Assembly: GCA_002633005.1 (NCBI GenBank)
Contig: NMRA01000388.1
Coordinates: 184,001-248,000 of the forward strand
Source of the DNA: Phoronis australis
Lineage: Eukaryota; Phoronida; Phoronidae
Length of the DNA stretch: 64,000 nt
Direction: 5' to 3'
The number at the start of each line of letters is the position of its first letter. The stretch's first letter is position 1. The position numbers were made by a program, and so were the translations under genes. A model generated the notes under the pieces. It made no database searches, was not told the origin of the DNA, and saw only the letters and a program-made list of their open reading frames with translations. Positions 24,501 to 36,500 of the stretch are shown here, piece by piece.

Positions 24501-27500
24501 GAAAATCAATTTCCAAATTAAGCTTTGTTCATGTCTATTAGAAGGGTTGTCAAGATGAACCAACTTCAACCAACTTTCATTTAAACAAATACATGCGGAC
24601 CGTATAATTTCAAACGTAAAATTAACTTTTGGTTTTTGGAGAGCACCACTATCAAGAGCAAGGTATCATTTAAATGAATGTAATTCGGAAATTTTATCAA
24701 CGGAGCTACTGTTTTTTTCAAACTTTTCAGACGGTTTTCGACTCGTAGTCATGCGGTGACATCGCAGAATAATACGTCGGAAAACAACAATTGTCTCTTG
24801 TGCGTACTAGAATTGAAAGCTTGGGTCCACTGCAACACCGTTGTTTGTGGTAACGAGACTAAGCAACCACTATTCAATAACAAAAACTGACGTGAGCCTG
24901 CAGCTTGCAAATCAAGTGCGCGAATAATATGCTTCCGAGGACGCTTAACCTAAATCTCACCACAAAACGGCAAATTACATGTATACACGCCCACAAATTG
25001 TCTGTTTTGTGACAGAAAATTTATGACCCGACAGACGTCCCACAATGTATTTGAAAACCAAGCAGCAACGCCCTGTAATAGAGGATACCCTCCATGTAGA
25101 AACATGGGAAATGGAAAACAGTTTCATTGATCACACGATAAAAGTTGTGAAAGTCAAATCCCTTTGTGACTCAGTCCTAAGACCCCCTTGGAACCAAATA
25201 AAATTATAATAAACGGGGTCGCAGCAGTAACCGCTCGACAAAGACGACTAAATGTTAATTTTTTTTAATTGTCTAATCTGGCAGACGTTTTAAATAGTGC
25301 AAAACAAGCAAGTGTTTACTTCTAGTTACCAACTCATGACGCCATGTTTGATAAAATCCGTTTCTCGTTATTACGTGCCGAAGAGTGCGAAAATTGGCAA
25401 TTTGTAATAAGAACACAAAACCTCAACGGATGTTGTTGTTCTATAATAAGTGTATCCGATCCAACAATAATCCCACAGTATGATGCGTGCCTCGCTCGTG
25501 AAACCGAGTGGTTAGCTTTAAAACTCAAAACTCGTTCCTAAAACTTGTTAATAAATCATGCTCTATCGTTACATTAATTTTTCAAAATTTAACATAATTG
25601 TATCTTGATATTTTGAATTTCTTGTGGTGCTCAACGAAATCGGTTGTTGGTCGTCAATACTATTGCATGAGACTATTGACCACAACTTGCTTTTGTATCT
25701 ATTGACAATTTTAATACTTAAAAGTAGCAAAAATGCATATGTAAATTTTGCACTTAGATGTAGAGCCAGAACCAGAATTTATGACTTTTCAATTTAGTAA
25801 TAAAATAAATCATTGGTCAAATATTATTAATAGTGAAAGCAAATGAATGTGTTCAACGCTTGACGTTGTCAATTTTCTCAAACATCGAAAACAGCTCTCT
25901 CTTCAATTATGTTTGGTTTAAGCTAAAGTCCTACATGTAGGTTTAATTGAGGCTTTTCTGTCATCGGTGTCATTCACGCATGACAATACTGTCAAATCAG
26001 TTGAGAAATAGGTAATTATCCGTTTGAATTAGATATTGAAATGAAGGTTATGAAGTTGAAATAAGTAAAAAGATTAATAAGATTCATCTCGCATAGAAGC
26101 ATAAGAACGGTCATTAGTTCCATTTTCATCCATTAAACTGGTTATAATAGGTCGGGGTTCGTGATCCATTAAGTCGATTTTTACCCATTATGCCTGCTGG
26201 GGCATAATCGATCAAAAGGGAATGAAAGACCCTCCGCAAGGCCCTTTCCTACATTTTAATTAACTCTCGTACAAGTCGACCATTGATGTAAACTGCGAAG
26301 CTAATAGCTCAGTTGCGAGTTTCTCGCTAGTCACTGTGACGTCACCGGAAAGGGGGCAAAACCCGACATATTGCTCTTGTTTTGCCCCGAGTCTTTGCTA
26401 CACACGCTAAAACTTACTGGAGTTCTTATGGTGAATTTACGCTTAAAACGTTAAAACAACTTAAGATAGGGTAGATGGGTCGTGGAATAACTGTGAATAG
26501 ACGAAGAAAATGTGACCTTGTTATGTTGTGCGAAGCTGTGAACGGACTGAAATTGGAACTTAACCCGCTCTAGGCCTGAATGGCGCAGGCATACAGGGGC
26601 GATAGTGAATCCCCATAAAAAGATATTCACTTCAAAATACAGCAAATGAAATCAAATGAAACATGCATATGTGCACATGAAGTCAAATTAACACATACCC
26701 TGACTCTGGACACAATTTAGTCTACAAATAACTTGAGCATATTCATGAAAACCTCGCGGTTCTCTCGAGTTTCTCTCACTAAAGAGCCGCCATTTTGAAG
26801 AAGTTACGTGAAATCACGCCTGTTGACGAACAAAAAGTCCAAGGGACACAAATCTTACAAATTTCACTTGATATTTTCTCATGCTATTTTGCAAGTGTCA
26901 CGCGCCAGGTCACGCGCCAGATCTCGCGCTTCGCTCAGTCTCGCGCTAGCCTTTGCCTCATACTCACCTGACTCAGTTGAAATACTTGATTGTGGTAATC
27001 GCGCGCGCGGACAAAGTTAACAGTAACCACAAAGTGGAGTTGGAATTCTTCGCCTAAGTCACCTGAATTCCCGTATATATGCTTCATCGAAGATATGTTT
27101 AGAAGCAGAAAGAGTCACTGAAGAAAGTAAGAGCCTTTTAGGTGCTAATTTTAGGTGTAGAATGTATTTTCGACGAGGTGAAAACTTTACCAGTGAGCGG
27201 ATTTCGCCTACCGCCCGTTTAAAATACACGGGACGAAATTAGTACAGAACGCGATAGAACGTATTGTAGTGCGAATCTGAAGTTCATTTGCCATAACAGC
27301 AATGCTTTTGGACATTTTTCGAACTAAACGGCTAAAAACTCGAAGACAATAACTGAATACACTCTGCTACCGTATTGGGCAAATGACCAAACGACAAGCT
27401 TTTGCCCCACTTCCCGTGACGTCACAGTTAAGTCTCACATAATCTCGCGTTATTGTTATAAACTCGCAAAAGGCCTATTGAACCGTTCCTATAGGCTACG

Positions 27501-30500
27501 GTAATGTCAACGGTATCTACCGGTATGTAAACGATACACGACACTGTCGCCATCGAAGTAATCTTGATAGCTGCGACCCCTGGTAATAATTTCGATGATA
27601 CCGATGTTGACCACTCAAACCGCGCCGAACCGGGCGACGCTCCGTCGTGAAATCTACCTGTAAGTTATTGGCTATAAACCAGCAAAATACGTTGTGAAAT
27701 TCGTAATTTTATTACAAATGGCCAGTTCTCGCCGTTGTCTATATGTTTTTCGCTGAAATTGAGGCTGTTACATTTACTAATAAATACGCTTAGATACTCT
27801 GTCAACTGTCGGTTTGATTTCGCGCTGCAGGAAGTTACTTTTCTCGCCGAAAATGTCACTTTAAATCGGGACACCGGAGGCTAATGGCCACATGTTTTTA
27901 TTTCCTTTTGCCATCCAACCACGGCTTATGAAATCTTGCGTTTTTTTGGTCTAATATGCGTACCATGGCAATATATGTACATGTATGCTAGATTCTTGAC
28001 AAATTCGTTCTGTCGTGAACGAATGTTTAATTAATGATTTTATCTGCTTGAGCTATATCGAACGCAGACAACATCCGCTACTCGTCACAAGTCGTTTTAA
28101 TGCATCAGACTCGCGCATTAACAGGTAGTAATAAACAAAAGAAGCAGCCGATTTCAAAATTCCTGAGGTCAAATAAACATCATATTGCAGGATACCCAGT
28201 GTCACTGAATGTATTTGAATTTAAGTATTTTTCAAATGAATTTTGTTTCATTCCATTTGTCAGTTGTTTCCGACTATGTTAATCGCATACTTTTATTTTT
28301 ATTTTTCTTATAAGGTTTCTTTAGTCGGGTTTTGATTGTTTCCATTCTGATCAGTGTGTATTTAATGAGACATGACATAGCTATCAGTGCTAATAATGAC
28401 ACAGAAAAACAAAACAAAATAAAAGGTTCAGTGCAGTCTCATTTGGTGCGAAATGTAATGGATTTAAACAGTTAATCTGGTATTCGAGCTATATGCGCAC
28501 TCGTCTTTTTGCACATGTTGACGTCATTCTGCTATGAAAATTGTTACTTTCAAAAGGTTGTAAAGCAGGACTTGAAATTTTCATTTCATGAGTAAAAGCG
28601 AAGTAGTTATAATAATTGCATTCTGCGCTAGAATGCTTGCATTCAAAGACGGAAATTGCGCACGCATCTTTCGGCAAAAGAGGACTCTTTACAACAAGGA
28701 AAGATAGAATTTAGCTTGGGTAAGTAGTCTTGCCATTATCGAACAGCCGTGATGTTGTATCGCAATCACCTATTGCATGCGCAAATGGCAAAAGCGCGCA
28801 AGTTCCGGCACCAAGAGACAACTGTAGTGTCGTGATGTTTTTGCCTCTCCTCTTGCTTTGGTGCCTTTTGTCAGATTTCATGAATATTGGAAATTGTTGT
28901 GAAGTAGCATGGTAACACAAAAGAATCAACAAGTCTCTATCGTCTGCAATAAGGGTAGTAGGACCTTGTGCTGCATTCTCTGCTGCTGTTTCTACAATTA
29001 AACCATCTGCGTCACCTTGAGCTTGTACCACTGTGCAACCAGCATTTCGTGCAAACTTGACTAGAAGTGAACGAATCTTTGTTTGTTTTTGCTTTTTCGC
29101 CAAAAATGTAAACTTCCTTCTTTGACTTGATCACCATGTCACCATTGAAGTGAACTTCAGTTCCTACCACCCTACCCACTCTTCGAACGTGAGAGACATC
29201 TTTAGTTGGTGGGCCACCTCCATAACCATCAAAAACAGTAGGCTGGGTGTACTTGCTGACGTAATCCACATAAGCTCTACCAACTGACTGAAACGATGTA
29301 CCTCTAGGCCATAGAATACGGTGAAGGAGAGAACCGCCGTCGATTACATGCATCACCATGTTTTCTAGAAATCGATAGTCCTCAGGTAGGTTGTCTCAAA
29401 CTGGACCAAAGTGCATCAGCTAATATTGGTTTATTGGCGATTCTTGGAAGACCAGGTGTATCAAAAAGAGCAGAGTAACCAAGTCACAGCTCAAACCTCA
29501 AAAGAATTGATAAACTTGCACTGTTGTCTTTTGCAGCTGTCAGTAATCGCTGAAATAGCAGTTGTGGATCCATTTGTGTAAAATCACTATTGGCAACATG
29601 AATCGGTCGACTTGTCATTGCCACAACCTTGTCTTTTATCTGGATATGAAGTCTTTCACAATTGAACCCTGCATAGACAAGAGAATCGCCTTCCCCGCAT
29701 CTTTGGCATTTTCAGCATTGAGGGGTGTTCTTGCAGATACACCAGTGGCGATGTTCTGTAATGTGTCCTTTTCAAAGGGGTTTCTGTTGTGGAGGAATTC
29801 TGCAAGGCTGAGGACGTCTTTGTCATCCCGCGACTGTCTTGCCTGGGCACATTCTTTATGCTGCTCACTTGTTTCACAACTCAAGTTTGTCACACTTTGC
29901 GTGGCACCATTTATACTTGAGCATGCCGGCAAGGAAAACAGCCACTGTGCACGCTGTGTGTCTCCCATTCCGCAACCTCTAGTTGAACCTCCTGTTGATT
30001 TAAAGAGGAAATTGCAAGGTCCAAACCAATCTGAACGACAATATGGTCTAAATTCTAGTTTATAATTATCATTGCTATATTCTTAACATTAACTGAATTG
30101 TACGCCGCTATACAAAGTTATTAACATATTTAGTGCCGTGGTGTTGTAACGCCATCGTTGTAACGGAGAATAGAAACGGCGCCATTTTCGTTCGTCACAT
30201 ATCTGTGACGTGGTGTTGGGGAACACAAAGGGAACAATGTGTGTCCAAGTGAGTACAGCAGCGTAGATGAGGAATACTTTGAACGATACAGGGACAGACA
30301 GGTGGACTTTTCAGATGATTCCGACCTTTCGGACGTGGAGGTGGAGGTGAGAGATCCCAGAGGAACAATATGTGTTCACAGCTTTTCTGTAGTGGAGCCG
30401 TTCTCCCTCGATCCCTTTCACGGCCCTTTCTCTGGTCGCCGAAGACTCACTCCCAGCGGGTTCGTCCTGTGAACGTCAACAGGCTGAAGGTGCGCAGGAG

Positions 30501-33500
30501 TTGCGATTAGATGTTAGTGATTGGTAAGAATATTATCAATATGTATCCTACAACCGCGAATTATAACTTGGTCTTTTTTAATTCAAAAGTAGGTGCTTTA
30601 CCAGTCAGTCCCAGGCGCCCATATCCCCATTGGTGAATCGTGTTTCAGCTGTGGATTAATACCAGTTTCAGTGATAAAACTGGGATTTTTTTGCATATTA
30701 GAAAATCACTCAAAACGTTTTTGGTCTCTGGTTATTTTTAGACAGTGTGGCTCAGTGGTTTGAGCTCGTGAGACTGAGGTTCGAATCCTGGGTTTCACTG
30801 GCATGCAATTGAGCACTGAACAAAATTGTCTCTTATTTCTCCGAGACTGAGCTGGGTGTTACTAGTGAGTGAATAAATGTATGCAAGGGAATGAATGAAA
30901 ACCGCTTTGGAATAATCGATTGTGAATTGTAAAGAAGAGGATGAAAGAATTTCAATTTTATAATTTAGACTTTCTCACCTTGGTGCTGGGGGACGGCATA
31001 ATTCTATAGGTTATAGAACAAGTCATTTCATTTTCTTACTCAAGTCAACTCGGACCTATATCAATCTACACATTTGTTCCAAAACAGTTACATTTTGTAA
31101 GGCGATGCTTGAAATGGAAACAACCATTTCATGTCGATGTAAATTGACCCAATGTTGCCATTATTTATAAATGAAATATGGTACATGGCTTGGTTACGAG
31201 TCGACTTGGGTAGGAACCGCCTGGTAAAGTTTCTATAGAGTAAAGAGAGCATACCATTGGATTGGTGATTGCCCATATAGCATATCAAGAAGTTTTAATG
31301 TATACTGTTATATTTAAAATATGGGCGACCCTTTGAGTGGCAACACTGCTTTTCAAGTTGGTTTGCCCCATTGTCATTGTCTAGTTTGATTAATGGTATG
31401 TGGGTGCCTATAGGATTCAGATTGGGAGAACAGGTCTCACGACTACATACAAAACAGTCCCCTCCATCAGTGAATCAGGGCAACTACCTTTTGTCTTAGG
31501 GTCAGCTAAAAATCAAACAACTTATGTCCATTACTATATCCCCGGGGCATGATCTACCACTGCCTTGGGTGTAGCACTATTCATTTGTATGAAAAGTAAA
31601 TATCATTACTATATATGATCAATTTGTACAAAAAATAAATAGGTTGTGCTGTTCCAATCAATTTTCCTGAAAACTGAAGTCGTATGCAGACCCCTCAATT
31701 TGGTAGAGGCACTTGTGGTATTTTTTTTTAATTCGAAATTTCGATGTTTACTGAAATAATGTATTATTGTTGACACATCTTGCAGGTGCACCTGGGGCAA
31801 CTGTCAGACAACTTCAGTTGTTGAAGAAAGAGTATGTTGTCAAGAGGTTGACAAGGTTATCGCAAAACTTGATGAAGAAATGAAGCGTGACAACTAACAC
31901 AGAAGAAAAAATGTATTGTGGAGCATGGGGTTTTAAACCTGTATACATCAATCGTGGTGTTTTGGAGACTGCATGGTTGCAGTACAAAAGCCAATATCCT
32001 GATGGCTATGACAGACCCTTGGATAAAAGGATTTGACACGTGGTCTACAGACAGTTCCAAAGATGGGTACACGGTCACTCAAGACAAACTGCCCGTGTTA
32101 TCATTCCAGCGTGCGCAGTAGCCTGCATCTGAGCTTTCTACCCTCCGCCAGGAAATGAGGAAGACATTTGAGTTCCCAGGATTTTCTTAAAGGTTTCATC
32201 CATTTATAGATATCAACAGTTGTCTTATCCCTGGAATGCCAACTCCTCCACATGACCTATGTATTCTGTTACAAAAACTTGTGACTCGGGGACAAGTTTT
32301 ATGTAATTCAAACGAGTTGCAAAAAGTTGTAGTGACAAATTCCATAGAATGATCAAACATCGTAACAAACGAATGCAATCGCAGTGCAACCTCAGTGGCA
32401 TGAAATTGAAGTAGGCATTCCATGAATAGACTTCTGTGGTTTCAGAATGGTAAATAATTGACACAGCGAGCAGCATTTATTGATGCTCATCAATCTGGTT
32501 ACTTATGATAACATGGTCATGACAAGTGTAATTTAACTAGGACTACATTATAAACCTCTAAACTCAACATATCAGTTAAACTTATGGTTTACCTAGGTAA
32601 ACAGAGGAATTTGTCTCATTGGAGCCCAGTTTGTGTGCTTGAAGCGAACACATTGAATAGTATGGCAGTTACACAAAAAATTAAAAGTTTTGAATCTGGG
32701 CCATAGTCTGAAGTCGAGACTGAATCTTCTGCCCTCTTCTTATACAGTAGAACTCTTTAAATTGGTAGCGCTTCAGTGGGAACTTTAGAAAGGTTAGCAT
32801 TAATTCCGCAGTAATGCCTCCAAATAACTCTAACTTTGATGAAATATCTCAGTCTCACTGGATACAACTTAGCGAGTTCTACTGTAATTCAATGAGAAAT
32901 CAAATAACCACTGAATCTCAACCCATAAGCTCCAGTATGCAATAGCTTTAGATGTCTATGACATGGTATGAAAACACAAAAAGTATGCACATGAGTAGGA
33001 AGTGGGAAATCTAGAGGGAGTGCTTATACCACTCACTCAAAAATTCCCAAGACAATGTTCGAATTCTGTGCAAGTGATTATTCTGTGTACAATTTAGATG
33101 AGATTGTCGCTCGAAAAGACTGACGACCCAAACAAGTACCTTTTCACCCCCACTTAAGAAAGTCTTCCTATACCGACCCACTGTGTGAGACAGCAACAGT
33201 TTAGTGCAAATCAAATGTACTTAAAAAAGCTATGCCGCAATATTTATAGTCATTGTATTGAAGAACCATTGAAATGTTTCCAGGTGCGGATCCAGGATTT
33301 TGAGTTAGGGGGGCCAGGGCACGGTATTAGTCAGGATTTTGCCCGTCAGACATTCGCACCCCCAAACAGTCGAATGGAATCTGGGAGAATTTTAGGGGGG
33401 CATGGCCCCCCTCTAAATCTGCCACTAGTTTCAATATAAGAACATAGTACATCACTGGGTTTATCTATAGAAATGGGACAGCCAAATGCCACACACAAAA

Positions 33501-36500
33501 GCTTTTCACAACTTCCACTACTGGTACTATAAACACTCTGGCATTGCTATCTGTACCACTATCAAAAATGTGATCTAAAACATTGGTAGTGACTGTTAAA
33601 TATGTGACGGAAAGAAATTCCAGTGCTGTCCATTGACAAAACACCAAGTCTGAATTTATCTGTGCCACGGCATCCTCCTTGGACACATCTGGAGCACCAG
33701 CAGTCTGCATTGGAGGGGCATCAATTTCTAAGCGAATTTTTAGATCTCCAGCGTCTCTTTTGTTCCGCACTAAGTGAAAGGTGTTCTCGTTTCATTTACA
33801 TACTCTGAAAAGCACAACAGCGGCAATTCAAAAGTAAAAAAAAACATTTTGAATCCAGAGTAGTCCATGATTAAAGTAAAACACGATGATATTGCAAGTC
33901 TTCGCCTTCTTTTATAACCTTCAAGCAAATGCCAAAACTAAATTTTAATCCTGTTTTTTTAAGCATACTACTTTAATAATCAAAACCTTGGAATTGAGTT
34001 ACAATCCTGTTTTACTTTATTCATAGTCTGCATTCTTTTCAAAATACATGCATCTTTTGAGATCAGCTTTATTTGTTGTGGCTTTTAGTTTTACTGATCC
34101 ATTTATAACTAAATCCTTCACAGAAAAACAACAGATTTTAAACACTTGAGAACTACGGTGATTGTGAAAAAAGATTGTTATTGTTCAGGCACTGCTAAAG
34201 CGTCATGAATTATTTGACATCAAAATTCTCAAGGTAACTTACCTTTTTATAAGACTAGCTTCAACGTTCATGATGTGTTTGTCGTCAAAGCAGCCGTCCT
34301 CAAAATGGTCGGAGCATATTTCGGCTCCGACAGATGGCCGACTCGACAGTCATTTTCAAAAGACGAGCAGAGCACACGAAAACCTGCCATTACGCAACCA
34401 GATGCTCGTCTTTTTAGAATTTGAATGGGCTCATGTTTTCCACCTGGGTGGTGTTAAAATAGTTAGCACACACACACACACCGATGCACCATGGCTAAAA
34501 CACGCCAAGGTTGAACGGTCTTTGTTCTTGGTGTACTGTGATATATTAGCAGTGAACTGCATTGTGGGATATGATCTGGTTTGTGTTCCCCGACACCATG
34601 TCACGGTGTCAAAGGTCAACTTTTCGCGCATTTTCTAATTTTTGCTTTTTTAAAATAACTAAAGATACAATAATACGATGATTTGAATAAAATACATCCA
34701 AATAGCAATACCTTGAAGATATTATTGCAATTTAACATACTTGAACCTTGCAAATTACACTTTAATGGTTTTCATGAGCTTTTGTTTGATTACAAGGTCA
34801 GATGACAAGCCTGCCCAGAATCTGTCACTTCATCTTATGGCATGATGGCCGTTAATAAAGGTGCTGTAGATGTCTGGATGGATGTCTTTGAGTTGCTGCA
34901 TCTGCTGCAAGTAAATTAATGCAGATTTTGCATATGAGTTGTTACTAGAAACTGCAAAATAAGGCAGCATTTCAAAAACTGCTTTTAGGTGAAGTTCCCA
35001 ATCTGACGTTATTTCTCTTTTGAGAAAGAGTCGAAGGATGTCAAACACCTTCATATACTGTGGCCAAAGATTGCTGGTTCGACTTTGCAAGGACAAGTCT
35101 GGTTTATGTGTTTCTTTTTATGAATTAGTACAAGACACTCCGACAAGCATACATCGCCGCACAAAGACGTCATGCCAGCAATAAGATCATCATACAGCTT
35201 CAGACCAGCTTTCAAATCATAATCAAGTATATCAGTGGCCTTTGGTTCTTCTGACGAACCATTCTCTGTCACTGTGAATTTTGAAGACCTATACTCTGAT
35301 TCAGTCGTGTTTGAATATATCAGTGGCAGTTCGTCGGAAGCCAGATGTGATGAGGGTATTACGCTGTAATCGAAGAATCAGAATCAGAAGACATTGCCTG
35401 TGCACTGCATGTCCCAGTGTATACATCTCTAGTTGTGTGATCAGCTGCGATGTCTGAAGAATCTGTCTCCATCTATTCTGATGAGCCAACGTTTGTGTAC
35501 AAGCATTGAATTGCTCCACCTCTTGGCACGGAATCTGTGCCTTCTGTGTTGGTGAAAATAGGGATTCCTAGCATTTCTGAAGAACCGGAACTTCTTTCTT
35601 CAAATCCTGAAGTCATTGGTTCTGGATTGGCGTTGCTTGATCTGTAAATATTTGGAAGTGGGATGTTGAATGCTCTGTCTGTTATGATAGCATTCAGTGC
35701 TGAGTCTACCAACATATGCCCCCTCACTGCTCTATCCACACTTTTCCATTTAACTTATGGATCTCGCTGTTTTGGTGCATACACTCTCTCAAGAACTTTT
35801 TGAAGCCAGGTGCCTGACATTACGTATCCAATACATCCCAGAAAGCTCACTTCAGTATGAAATCCGCTTAGACTGGCTAAGAACAAGTGACTGTAGATAA
35901 CTGTCATTTGGTTTGCTCAATGCTGGCACAGATTTCCTCTAAAATCAGTTACCTATGTTCATAAAAAGCATGCATATTAAACCAACTGTGAGAACTATAG
36001 GCCTATGTTAAACATTTAATTATTAACTTTTTGTTACACCAATTTATCTACTTCTCATCAAATTCAGGTCATGAGAACAACTAATAATATCTCCAATAGC
36101 AGAGAGCAAAGCCACTTCCCGCCCAATGTGATTCAGGATTGTTGTAATGAATAAGCCAATAATTCCACCAGAATTACTTATTTTTCTTACAAATATTATT
36201 TTTGATACCTCAAATGAATATATTTTACAAAAAATACTTGAGTATGCGAAATTTATTATTAAAATTTAACTAAAACCTTTTCTGAAAACACTCCCAACTT
36301 TTATGTTAAATAATCTAAAGTGTGATTAAAATTCCACATTTAGTATCTTAATTTTAAAAACAAATTTTATAAAAAATCAACTCATTAAGCCCCACTGTAG
36401 ATTTCTGTGTAAACGCTTATCAGGTTACAAACAAAGTTTGCAGAATGCACATGCGGTAAATTGGGGTTTTGTGAATTGGCGGACATTTTGTTAACCATCT

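Larger units (their letters stand above)
21944..24654 (-). mobile_element. Truncated Gypsy-type LTR retrotransposon
   Basis: The element lies antisense in B4GALT intron 4. Order in its own direction: 5' LTR (24654-24104), primer-binding site, gag, protease, reverse transcriptase, then a jump into the end of the 3' LTR (22044-21944). RNase H, integrase and most of the 3' LTR are missing, as expected from one internal deletion. The outer ends are TG...CA and AGAGC occurs directly on both sides (21939-21943 and 24655-24659), a 5-bp target duplication. The reading frame changes between gag parts, gag and protease, and protease and RT, so it is dead. It is an old genomic copy with no envelope gene. 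Confidence 0.9.
28711..35915 (-). pseudogene. Decayed multi-exon gene of a PIN/FEN-nuclease-like family
   Basis: Fragments on the minus strand read in order as one protein of a large, uncharacterised family found in many copies in some invertebrates (recalled, not searched). Parts: 35915-35473 (SGFHTEVSFLG, VDRAVRGHMLVDSALNA), 35272-34761 (SNLWPQYMKVFDILRLF, LHLKAVFEMLPYFA, SDRFWAGLSSDLVI), and 29991-28711 (GSTRGCGMGDTQR, LPAC, SEQHKE, DPQLLFQRLLTAA, then VIDGGSLLHR, DGYGGGPPTKD, QGDADGLIV, DDRDLLILLCYHA, GDCDTTSRL). The last block has the spaced acidic residues of a FEN/PIN-type nuclease fold. Lesions include in-frame stops at 35757-35755 and 34832-34830, at least three frameshifts and one more stop in the 3' block. 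It lies antisense in B4GALT intron 4. Function is unknown. Confidence 0.8.

Noticed and set aside
26296-26320. A-box-like TAGCTCAGTTG suggesting a tRNA
   Set aside because: No B box or T-arm follows; it overlaps the inverted repeat arm.
33465-33770. 101-codon minus-strand frame in the PIN/FEN-like intron
   Set aside because: Looks protein-like in the first half but matches no block of the pseudogene and has no splice sites in phase.
34270-34638. 122-codon plus-strand frame
   Set aside because: Includes a CA microsatellite and the inverted-repeat arm; no domain; probably chance.
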